A stretch of 6,912 bases of DNA. Origin: CAYXXN01 sp964469055 (GTDB lineage Bacteria; Acidobacteriota; Thermoanaerobaculia; Multivoradales; JAHEKO01). A program made the position numbers and the translations under genes. The notes under the pieces are model-generated. The model worked only from the letters and a program-made list of their open reading frames with translations. It made no database searches and was not told where the DNA came from. This document shows, one piece after another, positions 1 through 6,102 of the stretch. The stretch spans positions 1-6,912 of the forward strand of contig CAYXXN010000136.1 of assembly GCA_964469055.1 (NCBI GenBank). The letters run 5' to 3'. The first letter of the stretch is position 1; each line of letters opens with the position of its first letter.

Positions 1-66
1 CGGTCGGGATTGAACCGACGACCTGCTGATTACGAATCAGCTGCTCTACCGCTGAGCTACGTCGGC
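1..66 (-). tRNA. tRNA-Thr (anticodon CGT), 3' end cut by window edge
   Basis: Read on the minus strand, this is a cloverleaf. The acceptor 5' strand GCCGACG starts at 66. The D arm is GCTC/GAGC with a short 7-nt loop. The anticodon arm is GCTGA-TTCGTAA-TCAGC, the variable loop AGGTC, and the T arm GTCGG-TTCAATC-CCGAC. The anticodon CGT (plus-strand 32-34) reads the threonine codon ACG. Only the first two bases (CG) of the 3' acceptor strand lie inside the window; the remaining bases and the discriminator are off the left edge. All visible stems are perfectly paired, so nothing suggests a pseudogene. With C at the wobble position it should read only ACG, a common threonine codon in GC-rich genomes. 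Amino-acid identity is assigned from the anticodon alone. Confidence 0.95.
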
Positions 67-96
67 GGGCTGCCTCGCGGGCGGACGCGGGCGGAG

Positions 97-126
97 ATTC
101 TAGGGGATCGGGTAAGGGGGTCGCAA
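97..126 (-). promoter_or_regulatory. Predicted sigma70-like promoter of the tRNA-Thr gene
   Basis: On the minus strand there is a -35 TTGCGA (plus-strand 121-126, 4/6 to consensus) and a -10 TAGAAT (97-102, 5/6), separated by 18 bp. Transcription would start near position 90, giving a tRNA leader of about 24 nt. The AT-containing -10 stands out in a GC-rich region. Spacing, orientation and distance to the tRNA all fit. Transcription start is inferred, not observed. Confidence 0.6.
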
Positions 127-178
127 GCGAGAGGCGTGGCCGCGAGACACTCCCGAGGCGGCGGGTAGGATCGAGGAC

Positions 179-874
179 GTGTGGGTGTGGCATCGAGGGC
201 GTCTGATCGTTGCACTCGTGCTCGCGCTGGCGTCGGCTGGCGCGGCGCGTGGCGGCGAGCCGGTGCGGCTCATGCCGCTTGGCGACTCGATCACCGAGGG
301 TGCGAGTCTCGAGGCCAGCTACCGGTACTGGCTGTTCCGGGAGCTGGCGGCCGCCGGATACAACGTGGACTTCGTCGGCGGCCTCCGGGGCGCGCGCAGT
401 GGGGAGGCCCCGGAAGGGTTCGACGGGGATCACGAAGGGCACTGGGGGTGGCGCGCGGACGAGGTGCTGCGTGAGCTCCCGGCCTGGGCGAGGGCGGCGC
501 GGCCGGACGTGGCGCTGGTCCACCTTGGGCACAACGACCTCTTCCAGGGTGAGAGTGTCGAGACGACGCTCGAGGAGTTGCGCGGGATCGTCGGCGTGCT
601 GCGCGAGGTGAACCCGGGGATCTGGGTTCTTCTCGCCGCGATCGTGCCGTCTACCTACCCGAGCCTTTCGGGTGTGGGGGATCTGAACCGCGGGGTTGCG
701 GAGATCGCTGCGGAGCTCGACCGGCCCGGGGCCAGGGTCGTGGCCGTCGACCTGGCGACCGGCTTCGACCCGGTTGCGGACACGCTGGACGGGGCCCACC
801 CGAACGTCGAGGGCGCCCGGAAGATGGCGTCGGCGTGGTTCGCGGCGCTGCGTGGCGTGCTGGCGGCGCCCTGA
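179..874 (+). CDS. Secreted SGNH/GDSL-family hydrolase (esterase, CE3-like)
   Basis: Predicted exported hydrolase of 231 aa, probably an esterase or deacetylase. Residues 1-26 form a signal peptide: basic n-region (H5, R6, R8), hydrophobic core around 9-18, then a small-residue region (ASAGAA) suited to signal peptidase I. The SGNH blocks are in order: GDSIT at 35-39 with nucleophile Ser37; a block II glycine in VDFVGG (63-68); GHND at 117-120 with Asn119; and DGAH at 204-207 giving the Asp204/His207 of the triad. The DHEGHWGW stretch (84-91) resembles acetylxylan esterases of carbohydrate esterase family 3, so a polysaccharide deacetylase role is plausible, but the substrate is inferred. The start is GTG 179, with AGGA 8 nt upstream; GTG 185 is an alternative that keeps the signal peptide. 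No linked carbohydrate genes are visible. Confidence 0.85.
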   Translation: MWVWHRGRLIVALVLALASAGAARGGEPVRLMPLGDSITEGASLEASYRYWLFRELAAAGYNVDFVGGLRGARSGEAPEGFDGDHEGHWGWRADEVLRELPAWARAARPDVALVHLGHNDLFQGESVETTLEELRGIVGVLREVNPGIWVLLAAIVPSTYPSLSGVGDLNRGVAEIAAELDRPGARVVAVDLATGFDPVADTLDGAHPNVEGARKMASAWFAALRGVLAAP

Positions 875-876
875 CG

Positions 877-911
877 GCCCGCGCTAGGCGGTGAGGGAGG
901 CCGCCGCGGGC
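877..911. terminator. Candidate bidirectional hairpin at convergent gene ends
   Basis: The stem GCCCGCG (877-883) pairs with CGCGGGC (905-911). An inner stem GCGG (888-891) with CCGC (901-904) closes a 9-nt loop, leaving a 4-nt bulge (884-887). It covers the end of the hydrolase gene and the stop codon of smc, the only place where termination could separate the two. There is no T tract on either strand, so it is at best an atypical or U-less terminator. GC-rich hairpins arise easily by chance here. Confidence 0.3.
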
Positions 912-3900
912 TCGCTCTCGGCCGCGTCGTGGAGAGCGTCGAGCTCGACGGCGACGAGCTGTGAGACGCCGCGCTCCTGCATCGTCACGCCGTAGAGGGT
1001 GGAGGCGGCCTCCATGGTGAGCTTGTTGTGGGTGATCACCATGAACTGGGTCTCGCTCGCCATGCGGCGCAGGAGGTCGACGAAGCGCAGGGTGTTCACG
1101 TCGTCGAGCGGGGCGTCGACCTCGTCGAGGATGCAGAACGGTGAGGGCTTGGTGCGGAAGAGGGCGAAGAGCAGGGCGATCGCGGTCAGCGCCTTCTCGC
1201 CGCCGGAGAGCAGCGCGAGGTTCTGCAAGCGCTTCCCCGGTGGCCGGGCGACGATCTCGATGCCGCCGTCGAGAGGATCGGTCTCGTCCATCAGCCGCAT
1301 CTCGGCGCTGCCGCCGCGGAAGAGCTCGGTGAAGGTGCGGCCGAAGCTCTCGTTGGCTTCGGTGAAGGTGGCGAGGAAGCGCTGGCTCGACTCCGCGTCG
1401 AGCTCGCGGATCGTCGTCTTCAGGCTCTCGACCGAGGCGGTGATGTCCTGCCGCTGGGCGCTCAGGAACTGGAGCCGCTCCTCCTGCTCGGCGTGCTCGT
1501 CGGCGGCCAGGAGGTTCACGGGCCCCAGCCGCTCGAGCGTCCGTCGACAGCGTTCGAGATCGACCTCGAGTTCCGGAAGGTTGGTTGGGACCTCGTCGGG
1601 GACGGCGGGGGGCTCGGCGTGCAGGTCACGGCGCATCTCCGCCGCCAGATGCTCGGCATCCTGCCGGCGCGAGGCGCGCTCCTCGCGCAGGACGGCCAAG
1701 CGCTCCCGGATCTCGTCGCGCTCGCGGCGGGTGGCGGCGATGCGGGCCTCGAGCTCTCCCAGCCCGCCGCGACACTCCTGCATCGCTTCCCGCAGGGACA
1801 GGAGCTGGCCCTCGCTGCCCGCCAGGGCCTCGAGGTCGGCGCACAGTTGAGCTTCCGCGGCGGCGACGGCGATGTCGAGATCGCGGCGGCGGGCCTCGAG
1901 GTCCGTCTCCTCGGTCGCCCAGAGGGCCAGGTGGCGCTCACCGGCCTCGATCTCGGCCCGCAAACGCTCCCGCTCGGCGGCCACGGAGTCGAGGCGCTGC
2001 TCGAGCAGGTCGAGCAGCCCCCGGCGACTGGCGCCCGAGGTGTTGGTGACCTCCCGTTCGCTGCGCGAGCGCTCGAGCTCGGCCTGCGTGGCGTCGAAGG
2101 CGGTCTCGAAGTCGCCGTGCCGCGCCTCTGCCTGCACCAGCTCGGCGGCCAGGCGGCCCTGCCGATCAGCGATCGTCGTCAGCTCGCGCTCGATCTCGGC
2201 GCGCTCGGTGTCGATCGTCTGCAGCTCGATGCCGAGCCGGTGCCGCCGCGCCGCGAGGTCCGCGCGGCGGGCCTCCGCCACGGCGAGCGCCTCGCGAGCC
2301 GTCGCCGTCTCGACCTGGAGCTCGCCCAGGCTGGCCTCGGCGCCGCGCATCTCGGCCTCGGTGGCCGCAATCTCGCTCTCGGTCGACTCGAGCGCACTGC
2401 GCAGCCGCGGAAGCTCCTCCTCGATGCGCTCGAGCTCCGTCGCCGCCGCCAGCCGTCCCGGCGGCTGGGCGCTGCCTTGGAGATGGATCGTCCCGGCTTG
2501 CGCCCACAGCCCATCGCTGGTGAGGAAGGCGATCCCCGGATGGCGGCGCGCCAGGCGCTCGGCATCGGCGGCGGACGCCACCAGGCAGGCGGGGGGCAGG
2601 GCGGCGGCGAGCTCCGACGGCAGGCCCAGCGCCTCGCCCAGCGTGGAGACGATCGCCGGGTCGTCGAGGGCGGGAGCCGCGGCGCGCGGCGCCAGGGGCC
2701 GCAGCAAGGCGGCACGAGGGGCGTGGCCGGTGAGCGCCAAGGCGAGGCCGAGGCTGTCCTCTTCGGGCGCCAGCACCACGGCGTCGGCCAGCTCGCCGAG
2801 ATAGAGGTCGAGGCCGGCCGCCCAGCCCGCCGGCGCGCGCAGGCGGGTGGAGAGAAACGAGGCCTGGGTGACGCCGGCGCCGGCGAGAGCCTCCTCCAGC
2901 CGGCGCAGTCGCTCGCCGCGCGCCGCGGCCAGCTCCCGGAGCAACACCTCGCGCTGGGCCAGCGCCGCCTGCTCGCGAGCCTGGCCGAGTCGCTGCTCGT
3001 CCAGCTCGGCGCGCCGGCGGGCCAGGTCCTCGAGCCGCTGCCGCAACTCGGCGACCCCCACCTCGCCGGCGGCCGCCGCGGCGGAGCGTCGCTCCGCCTC
3101 CGCAGTGGCGTCCGCCCAGCCCGCCGCGGCCTCGGCGAGGTTCCGCTCCGTGGCCTGGCGCTCGGCGTCCAGGTGGCGCCCACGCAGCTCGCCCTTGGCC
3201 GCCTCGAGGTGCTCGGCGTGCTGCCGGTTGCGCAGCTCGGTCAAGGTGTTGAGCGACCCCAGGAGGCTGCCGCGCAGCCTCTCCAGCCGCACGGTGGCCC
3301 CCTCGACCCAGCGCCCCGCCTGCCCGATGCGGGCGCTGTCGGCGTCGAGGGCCGACGCCGCCCCCTCCCGCTCGGCAACGAGCTGGGCGCTGCGCGCGCC
3401 CAGGGTCTCGAGCTCGGCCGCGAGCGTCCGCTGGCGGGCCCGCCGCTCGTCTGCCGCACGACATCCGACCGTGAGTCGCTCGGCGAGCTCCTCGAGCCGG
3501 TGGCGCCCGCCTTTCAAGAACTCCTGCCGGCCCTCGATGGCGGCCGTGAGCTGCGCCTCGGCGCGCTCGGCCTCGGCGAGGCGGCGGCCCTGGCGATCGG
3601 CGGTCTCCCGTTGGGCGACGAGCGCCGCCTCGTCGCGCGCCAGCGCGGCGCTCGACTCGACATCGCGGCCCACCTCGGCCTCCAGTCGCGCCGTGAGGTC
3701 GGCGAGGCCGGCGGTCAGGCGAGCCCAGCGGCCGTGCAGCACCGCGTGCAGGAGCCGAGCCAACTCGAGCTGGGTCTCGCGGTAGCGGCGGGCCGACGAG
3801 GCCTGACGCTTGAGCGAGCGCACGGAGCGCTCGACCTCGCTCAGGATGTCGTCGAGGCGCGCCAGGTTGCCGCGCGTCTCCTCGAGCTTGACCTCGGCCA

Positions 3901-4429
3901 CTCGCCGCCGGTCCTTGTAGTGCGTGATGCCCGCCGCCTCCTCCAGCAGCCGGCGACGCTCCTGCGGCTTGCCGGACAGGATCATCCCGATCTGGCCCTG
4001 CTCGATCATCGAGTAGCCGCGCAGCCCGAGCCCCGTGTCCATCAGCAGGGTGCGGATGTCCCGCATGCGGACTCTCTTGCCGTTGAGGAAGTAGTCGCTC
4101 TCGCCCGATCGGAAGACCCGGCGGGTGATGGTGAGGCGGCCGTCGTCGGCGCCGGGGAAGCCCGGATCGGTCTCGAGCTCGAGGGTCACCTCGGCCATGC
4201 CCAGCGGCTTGCGCGCCTCGGAGCCGGCGAAGATGACGTCTTCCATGGTGTCGCCGCGCAGACTCTTGGCGCTGCGCTCGCCGAGCGTCCAGATGACGGC
4301 GTCCGCGAGGTTGCTCTTGCCGCAGCCGTTGGGACCGACCACGGCGGTCAGGGCGCTGGCGTAGCGCAGGGAGGTCGGCTCGACGAAGGACTTGAAGCCG
4401 GCGAGGCGCAGCGCGTGGAGCTTCAGCAT
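884..4429 (-). CDS. smc: Chromosome segregation/condensation ATPase SMC
   Basis: Complete 1181-aa bacterial SMC, the usual family length. It acts on the nucleoid as a dimeric ATPase that organises and segregates chromosomes, normally with ScpA and ScpB, neither of which is in this window. The N-terminal head has GFKSF (11-15), Walker A GPNGCGKS (32-39) and a Q-loop around Gln144. Coiled coil runs from about 170 to 520, rich in Ala, Arg, Glu and Leu. The hinge spans about 530-655, and a second coil runs to about 960. The C-terminal head has LGPVN (968-972), the ABC signature LSGGEK (1074-1079), Walker B CILDE (1099-1103), D-loop residues APLDD (1106-1110) and the switch His1134 in THNK. The ATG at 4429 gives the canonical N-terminus; the leader is C-rich with no clear Shine-Dalgarno. 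The hinge glycine motif is degenerate. The gene is convergent with the hydrolase and divergent from pyrR. Confidence 0.98.
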   Translation of the reverse strand: MLKLHALRLAGFKSFVEPTSLRYASALTAVVGPNGCGKSNLADAVIWTLGERSAKSLRGDTMEDVIFAGSEARKPLGMAEVTLELETDPGFPGADDGRLTITRRVFRSGESDYFLNGKRVRMRDIRTLLMDTGLGLRGYSMIEQGQIGMILSGKPQERRRLLEEAAGITHYKDRRRVAEVKLEETRGNLARLDDILSEVERSVRSLKRQASSARRYRETQLELARLLHAVLHGRWARLTAGLADLTARLEAEVGRDVESSAALARDEAALVAQRETADRQGRRLAEAERAEAQLTAAIEGRQEFLKGGRHRLEELAERLTVGCRAADERRARQRTLAAELETLGARSAQLVAEREGAASALDADSARIGQAGRWVEGATVRLERLRGSLLGSLNTLTELRNRQHAEHLEAAKGELRGRHLDAERQATERNLAEAAAGWADATAEAERRSAAAAAGEVGVAELRQRLEDLARRRAELDEQRLGQAREQAALAQREVLLRELAAARGERLRRLEEALAGAGVTQASFLSTRLRAPAGWAAGLDLYLGELADAVVLAPEEDSLGLALALTGHAPRAALLRPLAPRAAAPALDDPAIVSTLGEALGLPSELAAALPPACLVASAADAERLARRHPGIAFLTSDGLWAQAGTIHLQGSAQPPGRLAAATELERIEEELPRLRSALESTESEIAATEAEMRGAEASLGELQVETATAREALAVAEARRADLAARRHRLGIELQTIDTERAEIERELTTIADRQGRLAAELVQAEARHGDFETAFDATQAELERSRSEREVTNTSGASRRGLLDLLEQRLDSVAAERERLRAEIEAGERHLALWATEETDLEARRRDLDIAVAAAEAQLCADLEALAGSEGQLLSLREAMQECRGGLGELEARIAATRRERDEIRERLAVLREERASRRQDAEHLAAEMRRDLHAEPPAVPDEVPTNLPELEVDLERCRRTLERLGPVNLLAADEHAEQEERLQFLSAQRQDITASVESLKTTIRELDAESSQRFLATFTEANESFGRTFTELFRGGSAEMRLMDETDPLDGGIEIVARPPGKRLQNLALLSGGEKALTAIALLFALFRTKPSPFCILDEVDAPLDDVNTLRFVDLLRRMASETQFMVITHNKLTMEAASTLYGVTMQERGVSQLVAVELDALHDAAESEPAAASLTA

Positions 4430-4449
4430 GAGGGGCGGGGCGCCGAGGC

Positions 4450-4479
4450 AGGATAGCAGGCGGGTGGCGAGGACTACAA
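4450..4479 (-). promoter_or_regulatory. Weak candidate promoter for smc
   Basis: On the minus strand there is TTGTAG (plus-strand 4474-4479, 3/6 to the -35 consensus) and TATCCT (4450-4455, 4/6 to -10), separated by 18 bp. Transcription would begin about 15 nt before the smc ATG. It is the best-placed match in the 189-bp divergent region, but the -35 is poor. Confidence 0.35.
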
Positions 4480-4562
4480 GGGCTCGTGCGGTCCTTCCCC
4501 GGTGCCGCGAGATCTAGTAGGGGCGGGCGGGGCGAGCCCCCGCTCCTCTCGAGGCCTCGCCG

Positions 4563-4591
4563 TTGACACTCCCCCGGCGCCGCACTACCAT
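4563..4591 (+). promoter_or_regulatory. Predicted sigma70-like promoter of the pyrRBC operon
   Basis: A perfect -35 TTGACA (4563-4568) is followed by a 17-bp spacer and a -10 TACCAT (4586-4591, 4/6). Transcription would start near 4598, leaving about 20 nt before the pyrR ATG. That leader has no room for the antiterminator/terminator pair used by PyrR in Bacillus. The leader is pyrimidine-rich just before the ATG and has no Shine-Dalgarno sequence. Two 10-bp perfect palindromes sit just upstream of the -35 (4550-4559) and at the predicted start site (4599-4608). Confidence 0.55.
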
Positions 4592-4618
4592 GCCGCGGGC
4601 CGGCCGGCTCCCTCCCCC

Positions 4619-5164
4619 ATGGGCGGTTCCCAGCGCATCCTGGACGCTCCCCAGATGCGGCGCGTCATCCACCGCATGGCCGGTGAGATCGCCGCGCGGC
4701 ATCGGGGCGTCGAGCGCCTGCTGCTGGTCGGTGTTCGCACCCGCGGCGTGCCGCTGGCCGAGCGGCTGGCCGCCGAGATCGAGGCGATGGAAGGGCGTCG
4801 GCCGCCGCTCGGCATCCTCGACATCAACCTCTATCGGGACGATTTCTCCACCGTCGGCTCGCAGCCGGTGGTACGGGAGACCCATCTGCCGCCCTCGCTC
4901 GAGGATTGGATCGTCGTGCTGTGCGACGATGTCCTCTACACCGGGCGCACGGTGCGGGCGGCCCTCGACGCGCTGGTCGACTACGGCCGGCCCCGGGCGG
5001 TCGAGCTGGCCGTCCTCGTCGACCGCGGCCTGCGCGAGCTGCCCATCCAGGCCGACATCGTCGGCCAGCAGCTGGCCACCGCGCCGGGCGAGCTGGTCGA
5101 GGTCCGCTTCGCCGAGAGCGACGGCGCCGACGAAGTGCTGCTCTTGGGGCGGGAGGAAGGGTGA
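4619..5164 (+). CDS. pyrR: PyrR: pyrimidine operon regulator / uracil phosphoribosyltransferase
   Basis: 181 aa, the usual PyrR length. The family senses UMP and PRPP, binds pyr mRNA in Gram-positives, and often has uracil phosphoribosyltransferase activity (uracil + PRPP to UMP). Visible family motifs are GVRTRGVPLA (38-47), DINLYRDDF (68-76), the PRPP-binding loop VVLCDDVLYTGRT (99-111) with Asp103/Asp104, VDRGLRELPI (134-143) and ADIVG (145-149). The ATG at 4619 was chosen because homology begins there. An in-frame GTG at 4502 would add 39 low-complexity residues and lies upstream of the predicted promoter. It is the first gene of pyrR-pyrB-pyrC, and its TGA overlaps the pyrB GTG by 4 bases. 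The short leader argues against classical attenuation, so its regulatory mode here is unknown. The catalytic loop looks intact. Confidence 0.95.
   Translation: MGGSQRILDAPQMRRVIHRMAGEIAARHRGVERLLLVGVRTRGVPLAERLAAEIEAMEGRRPPLGILDINLYRDDFSTVGSQPVVRETHLPPSLEDWIVVLCDDVLYTGRTVRAALDALVDYGRPRAVELAVLVDRGLRELPIQADIVGQQLATAPGELVEVRFAESDGADEVLLLGREEG
5151..5163 (+). promoter_or_regulatory. Ribosome binding site and coupled GTG start of pyrB
   Basis: GGGAGG (5151-5156) lies 4 nt before GTG 5161, inside the last codons of pyrR. The GTGA sequence contains both the pyrB start and the pyrR stop, which fixes the pyrB start and suggests translational coupling. Confidence 0.75.
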
Positions 5165-6102
5165 GCGTCGGCGGCTGGACCCGCAAAGACCTGCTCGGCA
5201 TCGCCGAGCTCGCGCCGGAGGAGATCGTGCTCGTGCTCGACACGGCGGAGTCCTTCCGCGAGGTGTCGCTTCGGCCGATCAAGAAGGTGCCGACGCTGCG
5301 CGGCCGGACCGTCGTGAACCTCTTCTTCGAGCCCTCGACGCGCACGCGCTCGAGCTTCGAGATCGCCGAGCGGCGTCTGTCGGCCGATTCCCTCTCCTTC
5401 GCCGCCGCCGGCTCGTCGCTCTCCAAGGGTGAGAGCCTCGTGGACACGGCCCTCAACCTCGAAGCGATGTCGCCGGACCTGATCGTGATCCGGCACCAGC
5501 ACCCGGGAGCGCCGCACCTGCTGGCAAGCCGCCTGCGCTCGGGGGTGATCAACGCCGGCGACGGGGCCCACGAGCACCCGACGCAGGCTTTGCTCGACGC
5601 CTTCACGATCCGCCGCCACAAGGGCCGCCTGGCGGGCCTTCGGGTCGCGATGGTGGGCGACATCGAGCACAGCCGGGTGGTGCGCTCGAACATCCACCTG
5701 CTGACCAAGCTCGGCGCCGAGGTGAGGGTCGCCGGGCCGCGCACCATGATGCCGGTCGGGATCGAGCAACTCGGCGTCGGCGTCTACTACACCCTGGAAG
5801 AAGCGATCGCCGGCGCGGACGTGATCATGATGCTGCGCATCCAGCTCGAGCGTCACGGCCGCCCCCTCTTCCCTTCGACCCAGGAGTACTTCGAGCTCTT
5901 CGGCCTGACCCGCAAGCGGCTGTCGGGGGCGAAGGCGGACGCGATCATCATGCATCCGGGGCCGATGAACCGTGGGGTCGAGATCGCGAGCGAGGTGGCC
6001 GACGGGCCCTACTCGGTGATTCTCGAGCAGGTGGGCAACGGCGTGGCGGTGCGCATGGCGGTGCTCTACCTGCTCTCCGGCGCCCACCGGGAGGCGGCGT
6101 GA
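5161..6102 (+). CDS. pyrB: Aspartate carbamoyltransferase catalytic subunit
   Basis: 313 aa, matching the usual catalytic chain of about 305-315. It condenses carbamoyl phosphate and aspartate to N-carbamoyl-aspartate in the cytoplasm, the committed step of pyrimidine synthesis. The carbamoyl-phosphate loop is FFEPSTRTR (55-63). The 80s-type loop contains Ser88 and Lys89, then GES. IRHQHPGAP (110-118) carries Arg111, and GDGAHEHPTQALLD (133-146) includes the catalytic His139 and Gln142. HSRVVRSN (170-177) carries Arg172, LRIQLER (225-231) contributes Arg226 and Gln228, and HPGPMNRGVEI (265-275) closes the aspartate domain. All key residues are present. The start is GTG 5161, overlapping the pyrR stop; an upstream in-frame extension would read through pyrR and has no homology. 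No pyrI regulatory-subunit gene follows, so any allosteric control differs from the E. coli PyrBI type. An enzyme complex with PyrC is possible but inferred. Confidence 0.97.
   Translation: MSVGGWTRKDLLGIAELAPEEIVLVLDTAESFREVSLRPIKKVPTLRGRTVVNLFFEPSTRTRSSFEIAERRLSADSLSFAAAGSSLSKGESLVDTALNLEAMSPDLIVIRHQHPGAPHLLASRLRSGVINAGDGAHEHPTQALLDAFTIRRHKGRLAGLRVAMVGDIEHSRVVRSNIHLLTKLGAEVRVAGPRTMMPVGIEQLGVGVYYTLEEAIAGADVIMMLRIQLERHGRPLFPSTQEYFELFGLTRKRLSGAKADAIIMHPGPMNRGVEIASEVADGPYSVILEQVGNGVAVRMAVLYLLSGAHREAA
6089..6101 (+). promoter_or_regulatory. Ribosome binding site and coupled GTG start of pyrC
   Basis: GGGAGG (6089-6094) lies 4 nt before GTG 6099, inside the end of pyrB. The GTGA overlap joins the pyrC start with the pyrB stop. 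The layout is identical to the pyrR/pyrB junction. Confidence 0.75.

Noticed and set aside
2166..3464. 432- and 334-codon minus-strand frames inside smc, and 283-312 codon plus-strand frames
   Set aside because: All are other-frame shadows of smc rich in Arg, Pro, Ala and Ser, with no recognisable motif.
1493..4456. 987-codon plus-strand open frame antisense to smc
   Set aside because: It lies opposite the clearly real smc gene. Its translation is Leu/Gly/Arg/Ala-rich low-complexity text with no domain, as expected when a GC-rich coiled-coil gene is read on the other strand.
4527..4557. Possible PyrR-binding loop or attenuator (GCGGGG/CCCCGC hairpin plus CGAGGCC segment)
   Set aside because: The match to the Bacillus PyrR-binding consensus is limited to GAGGC, there is no downstream T tract, and the segment lies upstream of the predicted promoter, so it would not be in the transcript.
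4502..4618. Upstream GTG start extending PyrR by 39 residues
   Set aside because: The extension is low-complexity without homology to PyrR, would begin upstream of the TTGACA/TACCAT promoter, and the ATG at 4619 gives the normal family length.
4906..5160. N-terminal extension of PyrB (85 extra codons in frame)
   Set aside because: It reads pyrR out of frame, is Arg/Pro/Gly-rich, and the GTG at 5161 has a strong Shine-Dalgarno and gives the normal length.
4824..6087. Minus-strand frames (307 and 368 codons) opposite pyrR and pyrB
   Set aside because: The plus strand carries complete PyrR and PyrB with all catalytic motifs; the antisense translations show no family features.
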